From the NCBI GenBank assembly GCA_943330915.2, contig CALQJO020000014.1, forward strand, positions 1 through 52,679: a stretch of DNA of 52,679 bases. Direction: 5' to 3'. The notes under the pieces are model-generated. The model had not been told where the DNA came from and did no database searches. It saw only the letters and a list, made by a program, of their open reading frames with translations. This DNA is from Rhodoferax sp. OV413. Lineage in GTDB: Bacteria; Pseudomonadota; Gammaproteobacteria; Pseudomonadales; Pseudohongiellaceae. Shown in pieces: positions 39,485 to 48,267 of this stretch (positions are counted from its first letter, which is position 1; each line of letters opens with the position of its first letter). Position numbers and translations under genes: made by a program.

Positions 39485-40479
39485 CTCCGGCGCCGCAGTT
39501 GTCTGAATAACAAACGCTGCCCCCACAGCCCCAGTCGCGGCAATCGCACCACATCACGCAGATGTTTTATGTGGTGAACCGGCAATTCATCTGCATAACG
39601 CGCCTGAAATGCGGCCGCCTGAGCCGCAGCCTTTTCAAACAAGCGCTGGGCTTCTGGATGTTGCCTGAACTGCAGCAATTTAGAGAACGTTCGGACACTC
39701 AAAGCAGCACGGCGGTGAGCGCGTGCACCCAAGGTATTACTGTCATGCTGCCGATATTCAACCAGTGATTGGTCGATAAACAACAACTTTCCGAAACAAC
39801 TCGCAACCAGTGACAACCACCAGTCGTGCATCAGCGCGTCAACAGGAACCGGCAAGGCTTTGTGTAACAGCGCCTGATTCATTAAAACCGAGCAACCGGT
39901 GACCGTGTTGCTCACCAACTGTGCAGAAAAACTGGTACGCGCAGGATCAAGCCCCTGATAAACCATCAGCGAGGGCGACATCAATTGCCCTTGTTTATCC
40001 ACCACATTCAGATCGCTGTGCACCAGCACCGGGACCTGCCCGGACTCTGCTGCTGTCATGATCTGCAAGGTGCAGGTCAATTTATCACCGTGCCAGATAT
40101 CATCCTGATCAGCCAGCGCGACATAGACTTTTTGAGAGCATGACTGCATATACTTCAGCGCCCATTGCATCAGCAGTGAAAAACTACCGCTGGCACCGAG
40201 ATTACCCAGGGCATCCTCAAGCAGCAGCATTTTTTCTGAATGTGCGGTCAGATATTTAGCAAGAATGGCTACTGACTTGTCGGTGGAACCATCATCACGA
40301 CAGACGAGCATAATATTGTCATGGCGTTGAGCGAAGACAGAATCCAGCTGCTCGGCAAGGTAGTGTTCGCCATTAAACACCGGCAGCAATATCAGGATCA
40401 GTGGCATGCTGCGTGCTGTATCACCGGCCGCAGTGTTACTCGAAGACGGGCAAACCGTGTTTGTATCCGCAGAGCTCAT
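39481..40479 (-). CDS. Family 2 glycosyltransferase
   Basis: A 332-residue GT2 protein. The GT-A fold starts with ILILLPVFNGEHYLAEQLDS, followed by VCRDDGSTDKS and the acceptor-loop ALADQDDIW, then VTGCSVLMN and ALMHDWWLSL. It resembles rhamnosyltransferases of O-antigen synthesis. The start overlaps the stop of the upstream GT2 gene (ATGA), and GGAGG lies 7 nt upstream, so they are coupled. It likely adds a sugar to a surface glycan. Confidence 0.93.
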   Translation of the reverse strand: MSSADTNTVCPSSSNTAAGDTARSMPLILILLPVFNGEHYLAEQLDSVFAQRHDNIMLVCRDDGSTDKSVAILAKYLTAHSEKMLLLEDALGNLGASGSFSLLMQWALKYMQSCSQKVYVALADQDDIWHGDKLTCTLQIMTAAESGQVPVLVHSDLNVVDKQGQLMSPSLMVYQGLDPARTSFSAQLVSNTVTGCSVLMNQALLHKALPVPVDALMHDWWLSLVASCFGKLLFIDQSLVEYRQHDSNTLGARAHRRAALSVRTFSKLLQFRQHPEAQRLFEKAAAQAAAFQARYADELPVHHIKHLRDVVRLPRLGLWGQRLLFRQLRRRS

Positions 40480-41459
40480 GGCATGACCTCCGCATCATCA
40501 ATGCCACGTTGAATCTGTTGCCGGTACTCAGCGCGCCGGGCAGTGAAGTGTGTCAGCCAGAACGACTTCAGCGCAAAACGCAGCGTGTCGCGGATTTTCC
40601 AGTCCAGCGGAGCATAACTCTGACGGCGCAGGTGCAGGCGATTGCGGGTTGAGAAGTAACTGCGCAGCGGACTGTGCTGCACCATCAACCCACTGCTGAC
40701 CAGCGGATTGTTACTGCGCTCGCCGATCCGGTGAAACAGCACTGCGCGATCGGTTCCATACAAGGCATAACCACGCGCTCGTGCGCGGAAACACCATTCA
40801 AGATCGATATTGTCGATGAAATATTCGTCTTTCATCATGCCGGTCACGCTTAAGGCCTGCACAGACAAGAGCGTTCCAGAGCTGATCAAAAAGTCGGTCT
40901 CATACAGCCCTGGGAAGCCGACAACAGGACAGTCCGAGCGATGTCGCCAACGAAAGCAGCGGAAGGCTGTGCGACGTCCGTTCTCTGGATTCTGCAAACG
41001 CGGGCCAATGGCTGCGGGTGGTAAGGGGTAACGTGCGCTGTTTCGCAGCGATTGCAAGTCAAGCCACTGTGTCAGCATGGCCTGCACAAAATCTTCGCCG
41101 ATGGCGCTGTCCTGATCAAACAACAATGCCATGTCATAGTGATGCTCACTTGCCAGGCGCAAACCCTCGTTGAGCGCGGTCGCCAAGCCCTTGTTCTGCA
41201 ACCAGCTCACCAACTGTGGCGCAGGTTGCTGCGGATGTTCTGTTGCCAATTGCTCAAGCAGATCAGCCAACTCAACACGGTTGGCCGAGCCGTTATCAAT
41301 CACAATCAACGGGCAGTGTTGTTGCAATAATGCATTCAGCAGATGTTTCAGTGGCAACAATTGCGGTTGCCAGGTAACGATGATTGCGCAGACTGTTTTG
41401 GCAGACCCGCCAGAGACGCCCTCAGACAAGATATCAGACGGTTGATCAGACCGGGACAT
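40476..41459 (-). CDS. Family 2 glycosyltransferase, rhamnosyltransferase-like
   Basis: A 327-residue GT2 protein of the RfbF/RfbN rhamnosyltransferase type: CAIIVTWQPQLLPLKHLLNA, IVIDNGSAN, LLFDQDSAIGEDF, FLISSGTLLSV, and the donor-region YFIDNIDLEWCFRARARGY. The C-terminal part lacks membrane helices. Start ATG 41459 lies within the end of the upstream membrane-protein gene (14-nt overlap). The stop overlaps the next gene by 4 nt. Confidence 0.92.
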   Translation of the reverse strand: MSRSDQPSDILSEGVSGGSAKTVCAIIVTWQPQLLPLKHLLNALLQQHCPLIVIDNGSANRVELADLLEQLATEHPQQPAPQLVSWLQNKGLATALNEGLRLASEHHYDMALLFDQDSAIGEDFVQAMLTQWLDLQSLRNSARYPLPPAAIGPRLQNPENGRRTAFRCFRWRHRSDCPVVGFPGLYETDFLISSGTLLSVQALSVTGMMKDEYFIDNIDLEWCFRARARGYALYGTDRAVLFHRIGERSNNPLVSSGLMVQHSPLRSYFSTRNRLHLRRQSYAPLDWKIRDTLRFALKSFWLTHFTARRAEYRQQIQRGIDDAEVMP

Positions 41460-41952
41460 CGGTAGGCACCGGCAGACTGGACGCACCCGACTGCTTCAGT
41501 TGCAGGAGGTAATACACAATCGAACCCACGCCCACAACCAGACCTGCCACCACACCCACATCAACGATTCCCCGCCAAGGCTGAGGCAACATGCGCGCCA
41601 GCAACACAAAACACACAATCATACAGCTCAGAGCAATCGACATGATGCGTCGTCGGGGGGTAGCGTGGACATAGCCCATACAAAACAAAGGTGCGAGCAA
41701 CACATGGACGGGTCTTGGATTGTTGGCGAGGTAGCTGGCACGCGCCACAACGCGCGGGGCAAAAGCCAGATGAAATCCTTTGTATCCCTCTGCCCAGACC
41801 ATATAGGCGAACCAGCCCAACATCAACAGCCATTGCAAAAGCGACAGGTCGTATGTATTCAATTCCAGAGCAACACCGCCAAGCCTGACGATGGCAAACG
41901 ACAACAGCAGCAAAATCCCGCCAACACCCCAGATAAATCCAATAGATCTCAC
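41446..41952 (-). CDS. Conserved membrane protein of glycan block
   Basis: A 168-residue integral membrane protein with four hydrophobic segments at about 6-26, 37-55, 103-121 and 129-150. There is a basic loop in the middle (APRVVARASYLANNPRP, HATPRRR). No family recognised; it is not a flippase or polymerase by size. It leads the three-gene minus-strand operon with the two GT2 genes (overlaps of 14 and 4 nt), so it may help assemble or export the glycan. GTG 41952 start is inferred. Confidence 0.75.
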   Translation of the reverse strand: MRSIGFIWGVGGILLLLSFAIVRLGGVALELNTYDLSLLQWLLMLGWFAYMVWAEGYKGFHLAFAPRVVARASYLANNPRPVHVLLAPLFCMGYVHATPRRRIMSIALSCMIVCFVLLARMLPQPWRGIVDVGVVAGLVVGVGSIVYYLLQLKQSGASSLPVPTDVPV

Positions 41953-42004
41953 AACACTGTAACCCGCTGACTACTTGGTTCAAGGAGCCGGCATTATAGC
42001 CAGT

Positions 42005-44011
42005 TTAGACAACAGGCTGATAGGGAAGATATTTAGCCATCAAGGTATGCTGCTCACGCAGGAGCTCGGTCATCAGGCTGCGATACTCGTTGATATTACC
42101 TCGTTGACGCAGGATCTGGCGCAAGCGGGTGTTAATGGACTGGCAGTGTTTCCATTCCGCGGCTGATTCAGACGGGTTGATCGGTAAATGCTCGGTCAGT
42201 GACTCTGTCTCGCTGACCGGCGATCCCTGCTTTGCCTGTGGAAACAACATAAACAGCTCGTGAATGGATTTTTGCGCTGCAATCTCAAGATGCGGCTCAT
42301 CCAGCGGTCGCCAGGCAGCAGCCTGATCCAGCAGTCTGCACAGCACACGATGCGCTCGTCCCAGCACCAGACGCAGTTTCTTCTGTTGTTGCAAACGCTC
42401 AGGCTCGCGGCTCAAGAGTTGATAACAATCCTGCATCAGTCTGGACAAGCTTTCCACACGCATGACGCCCAACCTGCTGGCGCCCTCCGTCAGCAGCTGC
42501 AATTCGTGACTTATCTCGCTCAAACTGGTGCCCGATTGCCGGATGTCACCCAGCAGCGCAGACACAATGCCGTCCGGTTTTGGCAGCTGATGTAATCCCG
42601 CCGCCAGCATCTGATGTTCCAGTCCGTCACCCGCCTGAGACCACCGGCTTGCACAGATTTCAGCGGCAGCCAACTGGTTGAACAGCTCGTCAGGTGGTAA
42701 AACGCCGCTCCCTGCAAACTGACGCAGATCGCTGATGATCTTGCTCAGACTGTTAAGGTCCGCATCGCTGAATACGTCTGATCGCAGCAAGCAGTGACAA
42801 CTGTACTGGTACAGACAAGCCGCAATCATTTGCCAGCCCTGCCATGTTGAATGCTCTGCAAAACCATGCTCCGCGCTGATCTGCAGTGACGCACGCAGTT
42901 TGTAAACACTGACCATCATGGCTGACAGTCGCTGATGAACGGGTTTGATACCACCGAGAGTCGCAGCAATAACCGCCAGCATTCTTTCCAGCCAGACAGC
43001 ACTGTCAGCCCCCGCCATTGGCTTGATCGGCGGACAGTTGTAATGACCCCCATAGCGCTCTGTCAGGAAGGACTTGAGTGTCGGGTGATTTGCCGGCAAG
43101 ACACCCAGAGTGCACAGGATAAGTGACAATTCGGTTGGCTCTGGCTGGATGATCTGCTGCTGCAAAACACGCATCACTTGCCCGGTTCTGTCCGATCCGG
43201 CTATCTGGTGGTGGCCAGGCGGCGCTGACACCCGATCGGTTGCCAACAGACTCTCGATGCGCCATATAAAGTGCCGTACCGTGCCACTGGTAATCGCCGC
43301 AGCCGACAGGTGTTCAGCGGCAGGCAGAAACGACAGGGCATGACACAAGCGTTGTGCACGAGCAGCGCAGGGCGTGGCACTGAGCATGGATGTTAACTGC
43401 ACGGCCGGTGATGACTGCAGCAGTGCATAGATATCCGCCACCATGTCACGGATCAATGCGGTCAGTGTCGTCACTGGATCAGAAGATGCAGTCGAACTGC
43501 TGAAAGAGTCAGCGATCATCGTTTGCTGACGGCCGCCGTCGGACAAATTCACCTCTGACCCAGGACCAGAAGCAGAACCAGAACCAGAACCAGAAGCAGG
43601 CTCAAGCTCGGCTTGCCACTCCGGGCGAGAAAGCCCGGTCGGTCTCAGCGGCTTCAGCAAGTGCTGCAGTTGTTGCGCCAGAACGGCGGTTCCTGCACGC
43701 CGGCTCAGCACATGCCTGATGCCTCTGGCCGCCGCCCACAACAGATCTGACTCCAGCCGGCGATCACTCAACAGCACGATGGGCGACTTGGTCTGACGCG
43801 CCAGTGCAGCGGCCAGCGAGAAGCCATTGGATTGGTGACGCATCAACTCAACCAGAATCAGGTCAGCACGATGCGATCGCCGCCACCCACGATAATCGTC
43901 AAGGCTTCCGACACACGCAACGTCATGTTCGCCGTTGAGCGTCAGCATCAGACTGTCGGCCAACTTCTGCGCATGGTCAGCATTGTCGTCAACGATCAGA
44001 AAACAGGCCAT
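42005..44011 (-). CDS. Pseudo-receiver protein with long helical Hpt/FimL-like region
   Basis: A 668-residue protein. Residues 1-115 form a receiver fold: FLIVDDNADHAQ has the acidic pair D8/D9, but the phospho-acceptor position reads LILVELM (E55 in place of Asp), and the conserved lysine is R104. A GS-rich linker follows at about 150-165. The rest (about 190-660) is nearly all helix with repeated Leu/Gln and resembles, at low level, the N-terminal Hpt-type region of ChpA/FimL chemotaxis proteins. I see no unambiguous Hpt histidine motif. Because the neighbouring gene is PilG-like, a link to type IV pilus or twitching signalling is plausible. Start ATG 44011 lies 23 nt inside the upstream gene. 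Confidence 0.55.
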   Translation of the reverse strand: MACFLIVDDNADHAQKLADSLMLTLNGEHDVACVGSLDDYRGWRRSHRADLILVELMRHQSNGFSLAAALARQTKSPIVLLSDRRLESDLLWAAARGIRHVLSRRAGTAVLAQQLQHLLKPLRPTGLSRPEWQAELEPASGSGSGSASGPGSEVNLSDGGRQQTMIADSFSSSTASSDPVTTLTALIRDMVADIYALLQSSPAVQLTSMLSATPCAARAQRLCHALSFLPAAEHLSAAAITSGTVRHFIWRIESLLATDRVSAPPGHHQIAGSDRTGQVMRVLQQQIIQPEPTELSLILCTLGVLPANHPTLKSFLTERYGGHYNCPPIKPMAGADSAVWLERMLAVIAATLGGIKPVHQRLSAMMVSVYKLRASLQISAEHGFAEHSTWQGWQMIAACLYQYSCHCLLRSDVFSDADLNSLSKIISDLRQFAGSGVLPPDELFNQLAAAEICASRWSQAGDGLEHQMLAAGLHQLPKPDGIVSALLGDIRQSGTSLSEISHELQLLTEGASRLGVMRVESLSRLMQDCYQLLSREPERLQQQKKLRLVLGRAHRVLCRLLDQAAAWRPLDEPHLEIAAQKSIHELFMLFPQAKQGSPVSETESLTEHLPINPSESAAEWKHCQSINTRLRQILRQRGNINEYRSLMTELLREQHTLMAKYLPYQPVV
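43563..43599. repeat. Hexanucleotide repeat coding for GS-rich linker
   Basis: The block reads accaga/agcaga/accaga units repeated several times on the plus strand (minus strand Gly-Ser dipeptides GSGSGSASGPGS). As units are 6 bp, a change in copy number keeps the reading frame, so the linker length could vary without loss of the protein. Confidence 0.7.
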
Positions 44012-44477
44012 CCAGCAATGACTCCCTTTGCATCGATGCGCCCGCGTCTGTGCGCTGCTCAAGCACGCTGCTGAACGCGGCACGCAACTCTTTGCTGCGA
44101 AACGGTTTTTCAAGGCAGGCATCAGCGCCGGCCATCTCTGCCCTGACCGTATCCACCAGTGCGTGACTGCCCGTCAGTATCAGTACCGGCAAGGACACAA
44201 AGTCGGGGCTTTGACGCAGCAGCGAACACACCTGAATGCCACCAAGCCGGGGCAAATCACTGGCGATCAGCAAGATATCCGGCCGCAGTTCGGGTAACCG
44301 GCATAACACATCAAAGCCATCAACAGCCGTCATCACCTGACAGCGTGACTTTGACAACATCGATGTCAGCTGCTCTCGCAGCAACACCCCGGCATCTGCC
44401 AACAACACGCGCACGGGTTTGTTGGCTGTGATTATGCCAACCGTGTCCGCGATAGGCGGTCTGGTATTCATTTGCAT
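43989..44477 (-). CDS. PilG-like response regulator lacking the phospho-aspartate
   Basis: A 162-residue single receiver-domain protein resembling the type IV pilus regulator PilG. The receiver occupies about 22-145. The phospho-acceptor Asp of PilG (FIDIMMPRLDG) is replaced by Ala here (LIASDLPRLGG, A72), and the first acidic pair is AD (27-28). Thr102 and Lys124 (CLEKPF) are retained. It therefore probably cannot be phosphorylated in the normal way. The position divergent to gshB matches PilG of Pseudomonas. The rest of the pil-chp cluster (pilH, pilI, pilJ, chpA) is absent. GGAGGAG lies 5 nt before ATG 44477. Confidence 0.8.
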   Translation of the reverse strand: MQMNTRPPIADTVGIITANKPVRVLLADAGVLLREQLTSMLSKSRCQVMTAVDGFDVLCRLPELRPDILLIASDLPRLGGIQVCSLLRQSPDFVSLPVLILTGSHALVDTVRAEMAGADACLEKPFRSKELRAAFSSVLEQRTDAGASMQRESLLDGLFSDR

Positions 44478-44567
44478 GGTTTCTCCTCCCTGAGCAAACC
44501 CCGGATATCCGATTCACAAGGGTTGTAGCACGGAATAACGGCGGCTGCCCGAAACCCTGATCTGGCA

Positions 44568-44576
44568 TGTTATGAT
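44568..44576 (+). promoter_or_regulatory. Extended -10 upstream of gshB
   Basis: TGTTATGAT is an extended -10 (TGn plus TATGAT), 42 bp before the gshB ATG. No good -35 stands out, as is normal for extended -10 promoters. It lies in the 140-bp divergent gap with the pilG-like gene. Confidence 0.4.
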
Positions 44577-44617
44577 GCCCGCCATTCAAGACTTAACGTC
44601 TACAGAGAGACAAATCC

Positions 44618-45580
44618 ATGCAGATCAGACTCGGCATCGTGATGGATCCCATCGACCGTATCAATTACAAAAAAGACACCAGTCTTGCCATGCTGGTGGC
44701 TGCGCAGGAGCGCGGCTGGGAACTTTATTATATGGAGCAGGGCGACTTGTACCTGGCGGGTGAAACCGCCATGGGACATATGCGCAAACTGTCGGTGGCC
44801 TATGATCCGCTTCAGTGGTACTCCATGGGTGAGATCGAGCAACGGCCTCTGGCAGACCTGCACGTCATCCTGATGCGCAAAGACCCACCCTTCGACAACA
44901 ACTACATCTATTCCACTTATTTGCTGGAACGTGCCGAGCAGGCAGGCTCTCTGGTTGTTAACAAACCGCAGGCTCTGCGGGACTGTAACGAAAAAATCTT
45001 TGCGACCCAGTTTCCGCAGTGTTGTCCACCGTTTCTGGTCAGCAGCCGCGCCGACATTTTGCGTGCGTTTCATAAAACCCACGGGGATGTCATTTTTAAA
45101 CCACTGGATGGCATGGGTGGCAGCTCGATCTTCAGACTTAAACCTGATGATGCCAACGTCAGCGTGATCATTGAAACGCTGACTGAACACGGACGCAGCC
45201 CGATCATGGCGCAGCGCTATATTCCGGAGATTGTCAAAGGCGACAAGCGTATTCTGTTGGTTGATGGTGAACCGGTACCGTATGCACTGGCGAGGGTTCC
45301 CGCCATAGGCGAGACGCGCGGTAATCTGGCGGCGGGCGGCAGTGGTATCGCCCAACCTTTGTCTGAACGTGACCGCTGGATTGCCGGGCAGGTAAAAAGC
45401 ACCATCAAAGCCAAAGGCCTGCTGTTTGTCGGACTGGACGTTATCGGCGATTACCTGACTGAAATCAACGTTACCAGCCCAACCTGCGTGCGCGAGATAA
45501 ATGCCGCTTACAATCTTGATATCGCGGGTGACCTGATGGCCGTGATCGCGGAAAAACTGGTCTATGCCGGCAAGCTCTGA
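44618..45580 (+). CDS. gshB: Glutathione synthetase
   Basis: A 320-residue ATP-grasp ligase that adds glycine to gamma-glutamylcysteine. It opens LGIVMDPIDRINYKKDTSLA and has the ATP-grasp motifs VILMRKDPPFDNNYIYST, FKPLDGMGGSSIF, MAQRYIPEI, GDKRILLVDGEPVPYALARV and EINVTSPTCVREIN. It starts 42 bp after an extended -10. The TonB-like gene starts 17 nt before its stop, so the two are coupled. The partner gshA is 28 kb upstream in the same window. Confidence 0.97.
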   Translation: MQIRLGIVMDPIDRINYKKDTSLAMLVAAQERGWELYYMEQGDLYLAGETAMGHMRKLSVAYDPLQWYSMGEIEQRPLADLHVILMRKDPPFDNNYIYSTYLLERAEQAGSLVVNKPQALRDCNEKIFATQFPQCCPPFLVSSRADILRAFHKTHGDVIFKPLDGMGGSSIFRLKPDDANVSVIIETLTEHGRSPIMAQRYIPEIVKGDKRILLVDGEPVPYALARVPAIGETRGNLAAGGSGIAQPLSERDRWIAGQVKSTIKAKGLLFVGLDVIGDYLTEINVTSPTCVREINAAYNLDIAGDLMAVIAEKLVYAGKL

Positions 45581-46463
45581 TGTCAAAGTCCTGACCTACA
45601 CCGACCCCGCGTCGCTGGGCACTGAACGGTTTGGTTTTACCATGTTCATGTCGGCCTGCCTGCACGTCATTCTGATCGCCGGCGTGGGCTTCAGTTTTGT
45701 CACCGAAAGTGCCGACACGCCGGCGATAGAAATAACTCTCGCCCAGTTCCGCAGCGAGACGGCACCGGATCAGGCTGACTTTATAGCGCAGGAAAATCAA
45801 ACCGGCAGTGGCACTGTTGATGAACGAATTGCCCCGGCAACCCCCTTTGAATCTATGCTTTTTGACGAGCGGATTCAGGAGGTCCAACCGATCCCCACCC
45901 CCGCTGCGGCAGGCCGGCAGATACAGGATGTGCGCATTCTCAGTTCCACCAACGCTGAGGAACGCTTGCGTCAGCATATGGAGTCACAATCGCCTGAAGA
46001 CAGTACTTTATTGTCTGAACACTCCAGTCCACAGGACATTTCACTGGCCATTGCCAGTCTGCAGGCGCAGCTGGACATCCAGCAACAAGCGTACGCCAAC
46101 CGCCCGCGCCGATACACCATTTCCTCAGCATCAACACAAAAGCGCCATGACGCACTCTACCTTGATAACTGGCGCAAACGTATTGAACTGGTAGGCAATC
46201 AACATTACCCGGATGAAGCACGTCAGAACGAAATTTTTGGCAGCCTGCGCATGATGGTCACCATCAGACCCGACGGCAGTGTTGCAGAGATCAGGGTGTT
46301 GCAGGGCTCAGGACATCAGGTGCTCGATCAGGCCGCCGTGGATATTGTCCGGCTGGCGGCGCCCTTTGACGTATTCCCGGAAGAACTGCGCGACAGCATT
46401 GATCTGCTGGAGATCATACGTACCTGGCGGTTCCGACCTGGCAACGCCTTCAGCAGTCAGTAG
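45564..46463 (+). CDS. TonB-like energy transducer
   Basis: A 299-residue periplasmic protein with one N-terminal transmembrane helix (about 27-47), a Gln-rich linker that includes IPTPAAAG, and a C-terminal TonB domain at about 200-295 (YLDNWRKRIELVGNQHYPDE, VTIRPDGSVAEIRVLQGSG, IRTWRFRP). The helix carries ACLHVILIAGVGFSF, with the histidine seen in TonB. It matches PA0406 of Pseudomonas by order: gshB, tonB-like, yqgE, ruvX. Which receptor it serves is not visible. Confidence 0.9.
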   Translation: MPASSDVKVLTYTDPASLGTERFGFTMFMSACLHVILIAGVGFSFVTESADTPAIEITLAQFRSETAPDQADFIAQENQTGSGTVDERIAPATPFESMLFDERIQEVQPIPTPAAAGRQIQDVRILSSTNAEERLRQHMESQSPEDSTLLSEHSSPQDISLAIASLQAQLDIQQQAYANRPRRYTISSASTQKRHDALYLDNWRKRIELVGNQHYPDEARQNEIFGSLRMMVTIRPDGSVAEIRVLQGSGHQVLDQAAVDIVRLAAPFDVFPEELRDSIDLLEIIRTWRFRPGNAFSSQ

Positions 46464-46494
46464 AACAGACTTTAAACGGGAGACGATATACCTC

Positions 46495-47109
46495 ATGCAA
46501 AAGCAAGCTGAACCAAGTGGCTTTTCTGACCTGGCCGCAGAAGATGGCAGCTGTCTTGAACATCATTTTCTGATTGCCATGCCGCAATTACAGGACCCTC
46601 ACTTTCAGGGTTCTGTGACCTATTTGTGGAAACACGATAAAAACGGCGCCTTGGGTGTTGTCATCAATCGGCCGTCAAAATTACCTGTCAAAGGCCTGAT
46701 GGAAGAAATGAAAATCACCGTCAACGACCACATTGTGCAAAAACTCACTGACAAAAAGGTCATGGCTGGTGGTCCGGTGGAGAAGAACAAAGGTTTTATC
46801 CTGCACGATGCCGGCACCGAGTGGGACTACACGCTACCCATCAATGACTCAATCAGTCTGTCGATGTCACGGGATATTCTGCAGGACATCGCCGGCGGCG
46901 GCGGACCCGTCCGTTACATTGCCGCGCTGGGATGTGCCGGCTGGGATGCAGGCCAGCTTGAGCAGGAAATTATTGACAATGTCTGGCTGACGGTACCTGC
47001 CAACGCCGATCTGCTGTTTTCGGAGGACCACAGCGCAATGGCGGATGCGGCAGCTGCTATGCTTGGCGTGAGTTTGAGCCAGTTATCCACCCTGTCAGGA
47101 CATTCTTAA
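46495..47109 (+). CDS. yqgE: YqgE/AlgH family protein
   Basis: A 204-residue DUF179 protein. Seen are HHFLIAMPQLQDPHFQGSVT, LGVVINRPSK, GGPVEKNKGFILHDAG and YIAALGCAGWDAGQLEQEI. AlgH in Pseudomonas has been linked to alginate regulation, but the function of the family is unknown. ATG 46495 is preferred; GGGAG lies 12 nt upstream. It is 9 nt before ruvX, so the two are co-transcribed, as is common. Confidence 0.95.
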   Translation: MQKQAEPSGFSDLAAEDGSCLEHHFLIAMPQLQDPHFQGSVTYLWKHDKNGALGVVINRPSKLPVKGLMEEMKITVNDHIVQKLTDKKVMAGGPVEKNKGFILHDAGTEWDYTLPINDSISLSMSRDILQDIAGGGGPVRYIAALGCAGWDAGQLEQEIIDNVWLTVPANADLLFSEDHSAMADAAAAMLGVSLSQLSTLSGHS

Positions 47110-47118
47110 CATCCGCTT

Positions 47119-47562
47119 ATGGAAGCGTACCCACAAAAATATCTCAAGCCGCTCAAAGTGCTGGCCTTCGATTTTGGCACCAAACGCATAGGCGTTGCTG
47201 TTGGCCAAAGCCTAACCGGCACAGCGCAGGCGCTGTCAGTATTGCCGGCAAACGATGGCATACCGGACTGGATTCAGTTGGAGAAACTGGTTAGCGACTG
47301 GAAGCCGGATGCATTTGTTGTCGGGTTGCCATGGAATATGGACGACAGCGAGAGTGAACTGCTGATTCGCGCCCGCAAGTTTGGCAACCGCCTGGAGGGC
47401 CGTCTGCATAAACCGTGTTACGGGATTGATGAGCGACTCACCTCGTTTGTTGCGCGGGGCGAGTTACTGCGCGGTGAATCCAGCGGCGCGGTCGACAGTC
47501 TGGCCGCGCGCCTGATTCTGGAAGCTTGGTTTGCAGGCTTGCCCGTGCTTACACCATCGTAA
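47119..47562 (+). CDS. ruvX: Holliday junction resolvase-like pre-16S rRNA nuclease
   Basis: A 147-residue YqgF-family RNase H-fold protein. The motifs are AFDFGTKRIGVAVGQ (first catalytic Asp), VVGLPWNMDDSES, the conserved DERLTS, and SSGAVDSLAARLILEAW with the last Asp. It processes the 5' end of 16S rRNA. The 3' end overlaps the convergent FAH gene by 14 nt. Confidence 0.95.
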   Translation: MEAYPQKYLKPLKVLAFDFGTKRIGVAVGQSLTGTAQALSVLPANDGIPDWIQLEKLVSDWKPDAFVVGLPWNMDDSESELLIRARKFGNRLEGRLHKPCYGIDERLTSFVARGELLRGESSGAVDSLAARLILEAWFAGLPVLTPS

Positions 47563-48232
47563 ATACCAGCCTGCCCACACCCTCGATGGCGGCGTCCACC
47601 TCGTCGCCTTGATTGGCAGCGCCAACACCCGCCGGGGTTCCGGTGAAGATCACATCGCCGGCTTTTAATGTGTAATAGGTCGACAACTCAGCAATAATTT
47701 CATCGACTTTCCAGATCAGATCCGACAGATCACCACGCTGTTTTGGCTGCCCATTTAAAGAAAGCGTAATGGCACCTCTAGCCAGCCAACCGGTTTTGCT
47801 CACAGGAATCAACGCTGACACCGGACCTGAAAAATCAAACCCTTTGGCGGTATCCCAGGGACGCCCTTGTTTCTTTGCATCAGCCTGTAAATCGCGGCGG
47901 GTAAAATCAATGCCCACGCCATAGGCGTATACCGCCTCACGCGCCTGCTCCAGCGTCAGTGATGAACCGCCCTTGTGCAGGGCCACCACCAGTTCAACTT
48001 CATGATGCAAATCTTTTGTTCGTGTGGGGTACGGCACTTTGCCGTCGGGCACAAATACCGCATCAGCCGGTTTACCAAAAAAGAACGGCGCTTCCCGTGA
48101 AGGATCGGCGCCCATTTCTTTGGCGTGCTCGGCATAATTGCGGCCAACACAATACACTCTGTTCACAGGGAACTGCGCATCATCACCCTGCACCGCCAAT
48201 GTCACTTGCTTCAATTCAAATATGGTTTTCAC
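47549..48232 (-). CDS. Fumarylacetoacetate hydrolase family protein
   Basis: A 227-residue FAH-fold protein of the YcgM (acylpyruvase) type. The metal/substrate motifs are VGRNYAEHAKEMGADP, PFFFGKPADAV, DLHHEVELVVAL (metal ligand glutamates), AYGVGIDFTRRD and GDVIFTGTPAGVG. It probably cleaves beta-keto acids such as acylpyruvates. Downstream of the metalloprotease gene on the same strand (35-nt gap), so they may be co-transcribed. Confidence 0.92.
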   Translation of the reverse strand: MKTIFELKQVTLAVQGDDAQFPVNRVYCVGRNYAEHAKEMGADPSREAPFFFGKPADAVFVPDGKVPYPTRTKDLHHEVELVVALHKGGSSLTLEQAREAVYAYGVGIDFTRRDLQADAKKQGRPWDTAKGFDFSGPVSALIPVSKTGWLARGAITLSLNGQPKQRGDLSDLIWKVDEIIAELSTYYTLKAGDVIFTGTPAGVGAANQGDEVDAAIEGVGRLVFTMV

Positions 48233-48267
48233 GCTATTGGTTTCCTGACCTGAAATTTATAAAAATC

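Noticed and set aside
44600-45586. 328-codon open frame on the minus strand covering gshB
   Set aside because: It is antisense to the conserved gshB gene and shows no family match; the opposite-strand reading explains it.
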